DNA of 64,000 nt from Cyrtodaria siliqua (taxonomy: Eukaryota; Mollusca; Bivalvia; Adapedonta; Hiatellidae). Shown here one piece after another: positions 53,003 through 63,560 of the stretch. Numbering within the stretch: position 1 is the stretch's first letter; each line of letters opens with the position of its first letter. Made by a program: the position numbers and the translations under genes. The stretch covers positions 107,426 through 171,425 of the forward strand of contig JAWPHD010005078.1 in assembly GCA_037043455.1 (NCBI GenBank), in the 5' to 3' direction. The notes beneath the pieces were generated by a model. The model was given only the letters and a program-made list of their open reading frames with translations. It was not told the origin of the DNA and ran no database searches.

Positions 53003-53575
53003 ACTGTTTGGGGTGCTTGTTTCAGCCAAAGGGTTTTTGGTCTTTTAAGATAAAATTAACTTACTACCTAAATAAGTTATATTTTAGTGAAACAGACATT
53101 TTTAGTGGTAAATAAAAATACCTTACTTTTCAAAATCGGTTGAGAAATAAAAATTTCATGCGCGATAGTTCAATGCAACATTCTGCTGCATGAAAAATTC
53201 GGAAAATATATTTTTTTTGAATTTTTATCCAAAAATGGTTTTAAATTGTTGGATATTAGTAAATTAAGACACCCTGAAAGTTTTGTAGCAAAATATGAAG
53301 GCTAACTGAAGTTATTTGAAATTTCTTAATGTTCTGCGAATCCACCAACAAGGAGTTTACAAAGGAAAAGCCCCATCAAAAAATCATTTTGGCTGTAAAA
53401 TATTTATTTCTCAACCGATTTTCAAAAATAAAGTAGTTTTATTTACCACTAAAAATGCCAGTTCTAATGATATATAACTGATGTGCATCTTATTTAAATT
53501 GCCCAAGTTACTGCAGAAAAACCTTTGACTGAAACAAGTGCCCCAAACAATAGATTGCTCACCTGGTAATCATGG
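53003..53575. mobile_element. Foldback-type element, arms of about 150 bp
   Basis: GTTTGGGGTGCTTGTTTCAG, TTTTTAGTGGTAAATAAAA and AAAATCGGTTGAGAAATAAA (to 53150) recur inverted between 53400 and 53560. No TSD fixed. Confidence 0.72.
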
Positions 53576-53637
53576 GCAATAAGTCTGCTGTGTCTAGTCT
53601 GAAAGGGGCATTTTTTAATTTGTCCCACTTCCTTCTA

Positions 53638-53830
53638 TGAATTGAATTGGGGTTTTAAGGCGCACCCAACACATGAAAAGGTTATATAGCGCCTAAAAGG
53701 CATGAACATGCCAGGCTCATCTTCCATGTACATAAAATATGGAAAATGGGCCTAGAACCTTCTCACCCTGAACTGCAGAGTTGCTGCAAATTCTATCGTA
53801 GAAACTCCATTTATGCTGGAGCCACGTTAT
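53638..53830 (-). mobile_element. SINE family B, truncated
   Basis: The tail ATGAATTGAATTGGGGTTTT is followed by the family body to ACTCCATTTATGCTGGAGCC. Confidence 0.82.
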
Positions 53831-54224
53831 TGTTTTTCTGCCACTGCTCTTTTGATGCGAGCAAGTTCTGACAATTGCAAGTTTTAATTAGTTAGGATTT
53901 ATATAATCCATGACTAAACTCTAGAAAAACAACAAAATACACAACCAAAATATTAAGTGTTATATAACACAATGTACAACAAATTCACATACTAATGGGT
54001 GTATACACCCATTAAAGCTATATTAAATATATTCTTCCAAATACAGTTAATTGGAATTCGGGTTAAATATCAACAGCAAAAACAAAATTAATAAAATACT
54101 TTAAGTACATGACTTACGCGCAATTGTCATGCAATACATTCTTAAAACTGTTTGTTAAAAAAAGTGACTTAGCAGTGTCGTAAAAATGGATTGCGTATAT
54201 CTGACTAAACATTAAAGCAAAGTG

Positions 54225-54494
54225 CATTACGTGGTCCGAGCATTAACTTTCATACCCCATCCAACCCCTTCTCCAAGAAGTGAACATGTGGTTGACTGGG
54301 GTATGAAACAAAAACACACTTAATTTCTGCATAAAAAGTTTGCATATTGTAAAATTAAAAGATTTCATAGGTAATTTTAAACAGGTTATTGCATTTTTTC
54401 AGTAATTTTTTTTTTAAACGTCTTTTATTGTCTAAAAATCTATTCTAAAACCCTGCTAATATAAGCGTTCCAATTAAGGTCGGACCACGTAATG
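54225..54494. mobile_element. MITE of the CATTACGTGGTCC family (copy 2)
   Basis: CATTACGTGGTCCGAGCATT at the left, GGACCACGTAATG at the right. The interior CCCCATCCAACCCCTTCTCC AAGAAG is shared with copies 1, 3 and 4. Confidence 0.88.
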
Positions 54495-55570
54495 GATTGT
54501 CTGATTTTCGGAATAAATAATTTCATTTTCTCACAAAACATACATCTACATTAGTCCACAAATTAAATCTTGTTAATTTGGATGTGGAAAAAAATGCATC
54601 AATTATAAAATATAAATCATATTTTTTCCCTATAAATTCAAATGCAACACTTTCAACACAAAATTCAGCCCATTTCAGGAAATGGCAAACAATCGATAAT
54701 GTAGGTCAGACATTTTGCATGAAGAAATATCCTGCCTTAATTGACTCGGTGCTTTTCCTTGCATGGAATTTTCGTAATTTGCAATACGTCAAACGTTATA
54801 CTTCTCATGGTCTTTGGTACTTATATAGAGGATCTTTGCATGAGTGATTATTCAGCAGGAATTTATTGAACGAGTTGGCAAGTATGATATGATTTGACGG
54901 TTTCCTGAGCATCATATCATTTTTGCCAATGAGTTTTAAAAAATAAAATTTAAAAAAATAAATCGGCACAAATGTGACATTCTATCACATAACCCATAAC
55001 GTGATTTGACATCAGACAATCTGCCTTAATGTGACATAATTGATGTTATATTATACAATTAGTGTATAATATTGATGTCACAGTTTTATTACAATCGCAT
55101 TTTAGGTGATAAATTACATTAACGCTTGATGATAACCTGATGATATGCTAAAATCAGTTAACTATTCTCTATTCTGTAAACAATATTTTAAGCATTGAAC
55201 AATAAAAAACCTTTTAAAATGTACAGAATATTCTAATATCCAGAGTAAACTGCATAGCATGTCAAGTCATATTTATTTACAAGTCTGTAACAAAGTAACA
55301 CAAGCCCCAATGAGCTTTTATACCTGAATAATACAATTAACCCTAAACCCGCTACATATATATAATGGACTGTTCTTTTTTTGAATTAAGACCATTCCAT
55401 TTATGTGACAAAGGGGTGTTTTGGGGAAAATGACTGAGCAGCAGCCAGACATTGTAAACCCTGATACTCACAGACTGATCTGGGTTTACAATGGACGTAA
55501 AGGCTATTATAGTCATGCTTAGCGGGTTAAAGGTTAAGATGAATAAACAATATGCATAAATGTATGTATT
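54495..55570. other. Repeat remnant, otherwise nothing recognised
   Basis: 54815-54990 resembles 39395-39560. No gene. Confidence 0.5.
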
Positions 55571-55802
55571 CATTACGTGGTCCTGCCTTAATTCCATTAA
55601 GCGATGGGAAAGCTTATATTAGCAGAATTTTTTTTTAAATTAACTATTACATGTTTTAATTTTACAATATGCAAACTTTTTAAGCCGAAATTAAGGTTTT
55701 ATTTCATACCCCAGCCACTTCAATACCCCATCCAACCCCTTCTCCAAGAAGCAAAAGCAGGGTTGGCTGGGGTATTGAAGTTAATACTCAGACCACGTAA
55801 TG
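55571..55802. mobile_element. MITE of the CATTACGTGGTCC family (copy 3)
   Basis: CATTACGTGGTCCTGCC at the left, CAGACCACGTAATG at the right. Strong internal inverted repeat AATACCCCATCCAACCC..GGGTTGGCTGGGGTATT. Confidence 0.88.
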
Positions 55803-55942
55803 TGTTATACAACATGAAATGTACATCAGCAAATAACAGATATTCCACTTTGTAGAAGATAATGTACAATGATAATGAGATAAAGATATTATCCCAAATT
55901 ACTAAACACATGTTCAGAATGGAAATTATAAGAATTGTTTAT

Positions 55943-56056
55943 GTGCAGATAGGGAATTCCAACCCGAGGTGTGCAGATAGGGAATTCCAACCCGAGGTGT
56001 GCAGATAGGGCATTCCAACCCGAGGTGTGCAGATAGGGTATTCCAACCCGAGGTGT
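55943..56056. repeat. 28-bp minisatellite, four units
   Basis: GTGTGCAGATAGGGAATTCC plus AACCCGAG repeats. Confidence 0.92.
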
Positions 56057-57180
56057 AACTGTTTTGGTGGGAACAGACGTTCTGATTCAACCAGAACTAT
56101 CACAGAAGGTGATGAATACCCCCGTTTTTTTGTCACTTGTTATGTGTATATAATGTTTGGGAATAACCCATTTAAATGCTGTTCATATTGTCACTGAAGC
56201 CATTTTTAAACCGTTGGTTTCTTAGGCCCTTTTGGAAATGTTTTCTCAGTATGTGTAAGTATACAGTTACCATAAAATAAAAAAACTACTTTTGTAGGCC
56301 CATTTTGGTAGTCTTTCAATTTTCTGGTAACTGACTACCGGTTCCGATTTAATTATGAAATTGTATTTTTTTAAGTACCGTACCTTAAATATCTAGTAAG
56401 TCACTAGCACAGTTTCATCATTGATAAAATAGCGGTATTGAAAACATAAGAAGAGAAACAAGTAAACAGTCATCCAATATTGAAAATGGTTGACACACTC
56501 GAACAAAGGTCCAAAAAATAAAACAGTTTGCTATTTTGACAAAAAATTAACAGGTAGAGGCCATCCTGAATGTTTGTTGATCAATGTTGAATATATTATA
56601 GATGATTTAGAGATGGGATGGTTGGATTCTGCGTTGAGATAGTCGACGATTTCGAGAGAGTTATTTTAGAGACGTCCTGCTTGATTAGAAACCGGAACCG
56701 GAATGTGTTATGTGACGCGACGGGACACAAATGTGTTACGCGAAGGGACGTTATTGAAACTTTGTGAAAGGGGGAGTATAAACAGTTATACAGAGGCTGG
56801 ATATTCCCATTCTACAGGAAACCCATGCCTGTTTTTTCTTTGCATATCACTGACATTTTGTGAGTTGACATCACCAGAATTGTTGGGTTCTTGTTTATTA
56901 ACAAAATGACGCCCTACAGCTGTTGATATATTCGACCTCATTGTTAAAGAATGATTAGATCTAACAAATATGGGTACGCTAAAGTTTTTTAGCACTGGTA
57001 TATAAAGAAAATATGATTATCTGGTATATACGAATTAAATATATTCTTATATATATATGTAAAAAAAACACTACACCAACCACTTTCAAGCTTTACCCGT
57101 ATACAGAATCTACTGTGTCTCTAAGTAAACTCAGTGTTTGCCCTACTTTTTCCTCCAATCGGACGGTGAGGAATTTTAAA
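56057..57180. other. No recognised feature
   Basis: Mixed AT-rich DNA; short frames only. Confidence 0.5.
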
Positions 57181-59601
57181 CAAGAGGCCCAAGAGGGCCT
57201 GTGGACGCTCTACTGGATCAAGATAAAGTTTATGTATAAGGGGCCATAAGTCTTTCAAAAATCATTCAACCAGAACATGGCAATGACAGGTGCAGATACA
57301 GAAGAGACTAATCTGGACAAAGCTTGTGTATTAAAACATTTAAAGGGTCACAACTCTGCCAAAAATCATTCAACCGAAATATGGCGATGATATGCACAAC
57401 TAGGCTTGATACTGATCATCCTTGTCAAATTTCGTCTATATCCAGCCAGGGGTTCAGGAGAACTAGCCTGGAAAAAAATTGTGGTATCAAAATACTTTAA
57501 AGGGCCATAACTCTGCCAAATATCTGTAAACCAGAACGTGACAATGACATGCACAACTAGGCTTGGTGCTGATCATCCCTGCAAAGTTTCATTGAAATCT
57601 GGCGAGGGGTTCAGGAGAAGTAGATCAGACAAAGTTTGTGTATTAAAACCTTTAAAGGGCCATAATTCTGCCAAAAAAATCATTTAACTGGAATACGCCA
57701 ATGATTTGCACAACTAGACATGGAATTGATCATCCCTAAAAAAGCTTCGTTTAAATCCGGCCAGAGGTTCAGGAGAACTAGTCAGAACAAAGTGTGTGTA
57801 TTAAAACCTTTAAAGGGTCCTAACTCCGCCAAAAATCATTCAACCGGAGCACGGCGATGATGTGCACAACTAGATATAGAATCGATCATCCCTTAAAAGT
57901 TTTGTTTAATCCGGCCAGGGGTTCAGGGGAACTAGTCAGAACAAAGTTTGTGTATTAAAACCTTTAAAGGGCTATAACTCTGCCAAAATCATTCAACTGG
58001 AACACGGTGACTAAGTACAACTAGGCTTGGTACTGATCATCCCTGCAAAGTTTCAATGAAATCCGGCCAAATGAAGGCCCTTTCGTCTTAATGAGGCCAA
58101 GATATAGCATATTTCAGAAAATCAAGGGCCATGACTCCGATGTAAATGGTCCAATCTGGATGGTTTTCGAACTCGTTCAAGCTTTCATTGATATTAACAA
58201 TCTGGTAAAGTTTCTTAAAGATCGGATGAAAGATGAAGGCCCTATCGTCTTAACGAGGCAAAATATAGGATTTTTAACTAAATCACAGGCCATAACGCCA
58301 CTGTTACTGGTCCGATCTGGCTGGTTTTTTAACTTGACCGAGCTTACATTGATATGAACAATCTCGCAAAGTTTCATAAAGATCGCATGAAAAATGAAGG
58401 CCCTATCATCTTAACGAGGCAAAATATAGAATTTTTAACTAAATCAAGGGCCATAACTCCGCTGTTACTGGTCTGATCTTGCGGGTCTTCGAAATTGTCC
58501 GAGCTTTCATTTATATAAACAATCTGGTAAAGTTTGGTAAAGATCGAATGAAAGAAAGGCCCTATCGTCTTAACGAGTCAAAATATAACATTTTTAACTA
58601 AATCAAGGGCAATAACTCCGCTGTTAATGGTCTGATCTAGCTGGTCGTCGAAGTTGTCCGAGCTTTCATTTATATAAACAATCTGGTAAAGTTTGGTAAA
58701 GATTGGATGAAAGATGAAGGCCCTAATGTCTTAATGAGGCAAAATATAGCATATTTAACTAAATCAAGGGCAATAACTCCGCTGTTAATGGTCCGATCTA
58801 GCTGGTTTTCGAACTTGTCTGAGCCTTTATTATTATTAACAGTCTGTGCAAGTTTGGTAAAGATCAAATAATAAATGAAGGTGCTAGAGTGTTCACAAGG
58901 CTTAATATGGCATTTTTCAGCAAAACAAGGGCCATAACTCCGGTGAAATTATTTCGATCTGGCCGGTTTTCGAACTTGTCCGAGCTTTCATTGATATAAA
59001 GACACTGGCAAAGTTAAGTAAAGGTCCAATTAATACTGAAGGCCCTAGAGTGTTCACAAGGCAGAAAATAGCATTTTTCAGAAAAAAACAAGAGCCATAA
59101 CTCCGGTGTTACTGATCCTATTTAGCTGGTTTTCGAACTTATTTGAGCTTTCATTGATATTAACAGTATATGCAAGTTTGGTAAAGATCAAATAATAAAT
59201 GAATGTGCTAGAGTGTTCACAATGCAGAAAATGGCATTTTTCAGAAAAAACAAGGGCCATAACTCTGGTATTACTGACCCAATTTAGCTGATTTTCGAAC
59301 TTGTCCGAGCTTTTATTTTTATTAATAATCTGTGCAAGTTTGGTAAAGATCAAATATTAAATGAAGGTGCTAGAGTGTTCACAAGGCTTAATATGGCATT
59401 TTTCAGCAAACAAGGGCCATAACTCTGGTGAAATTTATCCGATCCGGCTGGTTTTCAAACTTGTCCAACTTTCATTGATATAAAGACACTGGCAAAGTTT
59501 CGTAAAGATTCGATTAATAATGAAGGCCCTAGAGTGTTCACAAGGCAAAAGTTAACAGACGGACGACGGACGGACTCGCCATCCCATAAGCTCTGCTGGC
59601 C
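57181..59601 (-). mobile_element. Composite tandem-repeat element, - copy, uninterrupted (2421 bp)
   Basis: Starts CAAGAGGCCCAAGAGGGCCT GTGGACGCTCTACTGG. About six F2 units follow (to 58075), then about nine F1 units of about 160 bp (58080-59545), then a CGGACGACGGACGGAC tract and ATCCCATAAGCTCTGCTGGCC. Same module order as 30676-32862 read backwards. Because this copy has no SINE, it shows the intact structure. Confidence 0.87.
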
Positions 59602-59777
59602 TTATTTATGTAAATTTCTAACGATTACCAATTTTAACCATTTATTCATTCACAAGTAATCGCTTACTAAATGGCACGCGCTTGTTTGGTCACAAGGAGG
59701 CGGATTTAGTAGAAGCATGATGTTAAGAGGTGTGTTTTTGTAGAAGCGCGGGGAAAATGTAGGGCAAACACTAAGTC

Positions 59778-59879
59778 AGAGGCTAAGAAGTGAAATTTTA
59801 ACAATTAAGAAATCCGGTAAGTCGCAGCGCTCCTTCCCTTAGGGTTTCTTAATTGTTAAAATTTCACTTCATAGCCTCT
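59778..59879. repeat. 35-bp-arm hairpin
   Basis: AGAGGCTAAGAAGTGAAATT TTAACAATTAAGAAA (59778-59812) is inverted at 59845-59879 with one mismatch. The loop is about 32 bp. Confidence 0.92.
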
Positions 59880-59899
59880 AACTAATACATAGAGTAGAC

Positions 59900-60560
59900 T
59901 AGATATAAATATATTTACCCCATTAAACCGAATACTTGTACATAATCTACTATATAAGAGTGGTTAGTTGTACAGAATCTACTGTATTAGAGCGATTAAT
60001 ATGATAATACACTTAAACCCCATGAACCCAAACACTTGTAAAGAATCTACTGTATGAGTGATTAATATGTAAATATACTAACCCCATTAAACACTACAAA
60101 ATCTACAGTATCAGAGCGGTAAAATATCAATAAACTAACCCCGGTAACTCAAACACTTGTAAAGAATCTACATGAGTCATTAATATGTAAATATACTAAC
60201 CCCATTAAACACTACAAAATCTAGAGTGGTAACAATATCAATAAACTAACCCCTTAAAACCAAACACTTTTATAGAATCTACTGTATTAGAGTGGTTAAT
60301 ATGTAAATATACTAACCCCATTAAACCAAACACTTGTACAAAATCATCTGTATCTTTAAGTACACATACACATAGAGTGGTTAACATGTAATTATATGAA
60401 CCCCTTTAATCAAATGTTGTACACACTCTACTGCATCTATAAATACACATATAGTGGTTCAGATACAAATATATTAACCCCATTAAATTAAAACAAACAT
60501 TTGTGCACCATATACCCCAATGAAATGGAACACTTCAACAGAATATGCTGTATCAATGCT
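59900..60560. repeat. Degenerate tandem array, unit about 60-75 bp, about nine copies
   Basis: Recurring CTAACCCCATTAAAC, CAAACACTTGTA, AGAATCTACTGTAT and GTGGTTAATATGTAAATAT. Confidence 0.78.
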
Positions 60561-60792
60561 AATGATCCAGGGCCCCATTTTATGAAACAACTTACGACAA
60601 TTCTGATCGTAAGTTAATTTCTTAAATGCTTTACTCATAAGCGTTATTTCATTTCGGTTAATTATTCATGTGATATGTCTGCTGTATGTGCACACATTCT
60701 TGTTTATATTGAATATTTAGTTGAAAACATGTGGACAATTTTAAAATTTTATTAAAGATCAAAATTATCTTAAGATGTTTAATAAAACAGGG

Positions 60793-60918
60793 CCTGGTGT
60801 ATAATAATACTACTACTGATGAAACATCAAGTAATCACATAGTGGTTAAGGATGCTGGTGTATAATACCACTGATGAATCACCAAGTAAACACAGTGGTT
60901 AAGGATGCTGGTGTACAC
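60793..60918. repeat. About 65-bp tandem duplication in the XDH 3'UTR region
   Basis: CTGGTGTATAAT..ACTGATGAA..ATCA(A/C)..AAGTAA..CACA..GTGGTTAAGGATG occurs twice immediately downstream of the XDH stop. A candidate poly(A) signal ATTAAA lies on the - strand at 60783-60778. Confidence 0.75.
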
Positions 60919-60919
60919 A

Positions 60920-60970
60920 TCACAAGTCAACAAACCAGGGTGTGTAGCTTCCTTCCTTAGCTTTTGGAAA
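60920..60970 (-). CDS. XDH: XDH last exon
   Basis: Acceptor TTTTCTTTACAG before 60970. It encodes [16 protein letters not shown] and TGA. The length and the PW near the end fit the family C-terminus. Too short to stand out on its own; found by following phase from the previous exon. Confidence 0.88.
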   Translation of the reverse strand, partial: FPKAKEGSYTPWFVDL

Positions 60971-63293
60971 CTGTAAAGAAAATACTATTTTTTATCAACA
61001 ATACACGTGACAGTCACAAGTGCACAAACATTTGCATTAAAACATTTTTAATCGTAGCATAATGTCTTTTGCTGAGTTTTTACAAATGAAAGAAAATGTT
61101 TTTGTTTGTTCATGCTTATAAGCTGCAATGGTAGCATAGATAAAACAATTAACGAATATTATAAAACAAAATGCATAATTTCTAAAAACACTGTATATTG
61201 CACAAAGCACATCTTAAGGATGTTCATTCAAATTTATCAGAATTATCAGGCATTTAAAAGGTAATTGGACCATAAAACCTTACTTATCTGATTCTAAGCT
61301 CAACCATGCATATGTATACTCCATGTAATGGGTAAAACATTTCTTAGAGCATGGCAATTCATTGCAACAATTTCCGCCTTGAAACTCATGCCAATAGGCT
61401 ATTGTTGTACTGGGTAATACAGACAGGAAGTTAGGGTACCCAGGGCACATTTTTGTATTATTTTATGTAGATTACAAATGGGAAGCACATTTTTGTTATC
61501 CACTGGGCAAACAAGATGAATGATTACAGTGACATAGGGAGGTACATATAGCAGAACAAAATGGCCAATTTGTTATTAAAAGAAATTTATATAATTGACA
61601 TCAATTAGAAACCAACTTATACCGATCAATAGCGATGGCACAGTTGAAAGTGTTAACAACATGGTCTTGACATGGGAGAAATCTGGAATCCAGAAACTGA
61701 GAGCCACATGGGAGAAAACTGGAATCCAGAAACTGAGAGCCACATGGGAGAAAACTGGAATTCAGAAACTGAGAGCCCAGACACGTATTCTCTTACTTAC
61801 AACACAGAGAAGGGTATTGAATCCGGGTTGCACTGATGAGAAGTGAGTACCCTACAAACTGTGATACCACAACAAGATCTCTACAAAATAAAACTTTATT
61901 TACCATTTGTGTAAACTGATCCTCACATGCCATGCGAACCCTCTCCGGCGTGGCAGGTGTGTCCAACCGGAAGTTTCCATCAATTCCAGCATCCGCACGT
62001 GCAGACAAAATCGCTTCCTTAGCAGCGAAAAACACAGACGAGGCCAGGAATAGGGGTGGTTCACCGATAGCCTGCATTATAATGTGCCGGTATAGTGTAA
62101 CAAGGATATCACATGAACATATAAGATAAATAATTTCCACGATATTTTAACTGCACTCAACCTAATTTTTCAAAAGTGTGCAAGAATTTAACTAGACTAG
62201 ATCTTTTTCTCCCTGTACACAGAACCAATGCTTTGAATTCCATCAGGATCTGTAGAAAGGAAACATAAGTATCTTGCCAATAGCATGGATTAAGATTGCT
62301 TAAAATTGCTAAAATTTCATTTGTACAAATATGTATGGTTTTGTCCGAAAACAGATCGGGAATCTATTGATTTTGACTGTGCTTTTTTTCAATGCCACAA
62401 TATTTTCGTGAAATTGACAGTCTTCATTACATGGTCCCGCCTTATATAACAGATATTTCGACAATAAAGCATATTTAAAAACATCTTTTACTGAAAAAAA
62501 TGTGATAACCTGTTTAAGATTAGGTACCTATTAATTGTTTTCACTTTACAATATGCAAACTTTTTAAGCCGAAAACAAGGTTTTATTTCATACCCCAGCC
62601 AACTCCGTTTTCGCTTCTTAGAGAAGAGGTTGGATGGTTTATGAAAACTAATACTTGGACCACATAATGTATTGTGTGAGGTCAATATCGATCTGTGCTA
62701 TTTAAGTTCTTGAGGGAGTGTATTTTAAAACTCGGCCAGCCTAAAACAAGATCCCCATCAAAAGCAAACCAAGTACATCTGAGTGAAGAGGCAAGTCTGC
62801 CAACCCTTCTCTGCTATATAGCATTTGAATATGATACTGAGATGGGTGTCTTCAAAGTCAATTTTTTTTTTTATAATGATTAGGATTAAGTAGTTTCTGT
62901 TACTTTAAATTTCAAGGTGTTTAAATAGAAGTAATTAAAAATACTACTGGAATTTAAAGCAGTAACACATTAATAAATCTTTCAAACGATAATTAGAAAT
63001 ATAAAGGGGGAAAAAAAGCAAGAAAACTTAATTGGAACAGCCATTACCATTTCTGATGATTTATTAGCATTTTTTAAGAATTGTTTAGTTTTTGTCAAAT
63101 GAATTTTAAGTATTAAAACAAATACCTTTGATGAATAGACTGCCTTTTCATTAAGGCTTCCCTTGAGCAAAGACACATTAAACTCCACAGGAATGTCACC
63201 AAAGCCGGGTATCTTGTAGTTGCCGGGGCCACGGGTAAACAGGAAACCCTTGGTGGACATCTTTTGTTGCTCCATCATCACCAGACCGTAACC
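60920..63293 (-). CDS. XDH: Xanthine dehydrogenase/oxidase, C-terminal three exons
   Basis: The enzyme oxidises hypoxanthine to xanthine and xanthine to urate; the part seen belongs to the molybdenum (Moco) domain. Exons: 63293-63126 (56 codons), 62071-61904 (56 codons) and 60970-60920 (17 codons with stop), all phase 0 with GT-AG boundaries. Joined, they read [96 protein letters not shown] and [23 protein letters not shown] carries the conserved catalytic Glu (Glu1261 in the bovine enzyme). RGP..YKIP..G and GEPPLF favour XDH over aldehyde oxidase, although [11 protein letters not shown] occurs in both. The 5' exons lie right of the window. Confidence 0.92.
61670..61777. repeat. 36-bp minisatellite, three units, in the last XDH intron
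   Basis: ACATGGGAGAAAACTGGAAT plus CCAGAAACTGAGAGCC, three times with two substitutions. Confidence 0.92.
61904..62071 (-). CDS. XDH: XDH exon with the catalytic GEPP motif
   Basis: Acceptor CATTATAATGCAG, donor ACAAATG|GTAAAT. Encodes [56 protein letters not shown]. Confidence 0.94.
62425..62669. mobile_element. MITE of the CATTACGTGGTCC family (copy 4), in an XDH intron
   Basis: CATTACATGGTCCCGCC at the left, TTGGACCACATAATG at the right. The interior TTTTTAAGCCGAAAACAAGG and CATACCCCAGCCAACTCCGT is as in the other copies. Confidence 0.87.
62690..63125. other. XDH intron, nothing recognised
   Basis: AT-rich intronic sequence between the MITE and the upstream exon. Confidence 0.6.
63126..63293 (-). 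CDS. XDH: XDH exon ([13 protein letters not shown]..)
   Basis: Acceptor TTATTTCCCTGCAG, donor AAAG|GTATTT. 56 codons, [10 protein letters not shown] to AVYSSK. The acceptor itself is the first unit of the adjacent 20-bp repeat. Confidence 0.94.
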
Positions 63294-63560
63294 CTGCAGG
63301 GAAATAAGTAGTGTTGCAGAGAAATAAGTAGTGTTGCAGGGAAATAAGTAGTGTTGCAGGAAAATAAGTAGTGTTGCAGAGAAATAAGCAGTGTTGCAGG
63401 GAAATAAGTAGTGTTGCAGGGAAATAAGTAGTGTTGCAAAGAAATAAGTAGTGTTGCAGGGAAATAAGTAGTGTTGCATGGAAAGAAGTAGTGCTGCAGG
63501 GAAATAAGGACAACTGCTGCGATAAAAGTAATACTGCAGAGAAATAAGCACTGTGGCAGT
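63294..63560. repeat. 20-bp minisatellite built from the XDH splice acceptor, about 13 units
   Basis: The unit is GAAATAAGTAGTGTTGCAGG (with variant final bases). On the - strand each unit gives CTTATTTCCCTGCA, the same text that forms the true acceptor CTTATTTCCCTGCAG at the exon edge. Most units end CTGCAA rather than CTGCAG; two or three outer ones (about 63494 and 63535) keep CTGCAG. Confidence 0.92.

Noticed and set aside
58091..59353. Several 65-90-codon frames in F1 units (e.g. [11 protein letters not shown].. type)
   Set aside because: They are translations of noncoding 160-bp units whose length is not a multiple of three; similar spurious proteins are expected wherever the satellite occurs.
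61595..61846. 83-codon frame with [12 protein letters not shown] repeats
   Set aside because: Product of the 36-bp repeat within an XDH intron, on the opposite strand.
62982..63551. Single long 189-codon XDH frame including [16 protein letters not shown] repeats
   Set aside because: Only 63293-63126 is coding; the repeated part is the 20-bp minisatellite beyond the splice acceptor, and the 3' end runs past the donor.
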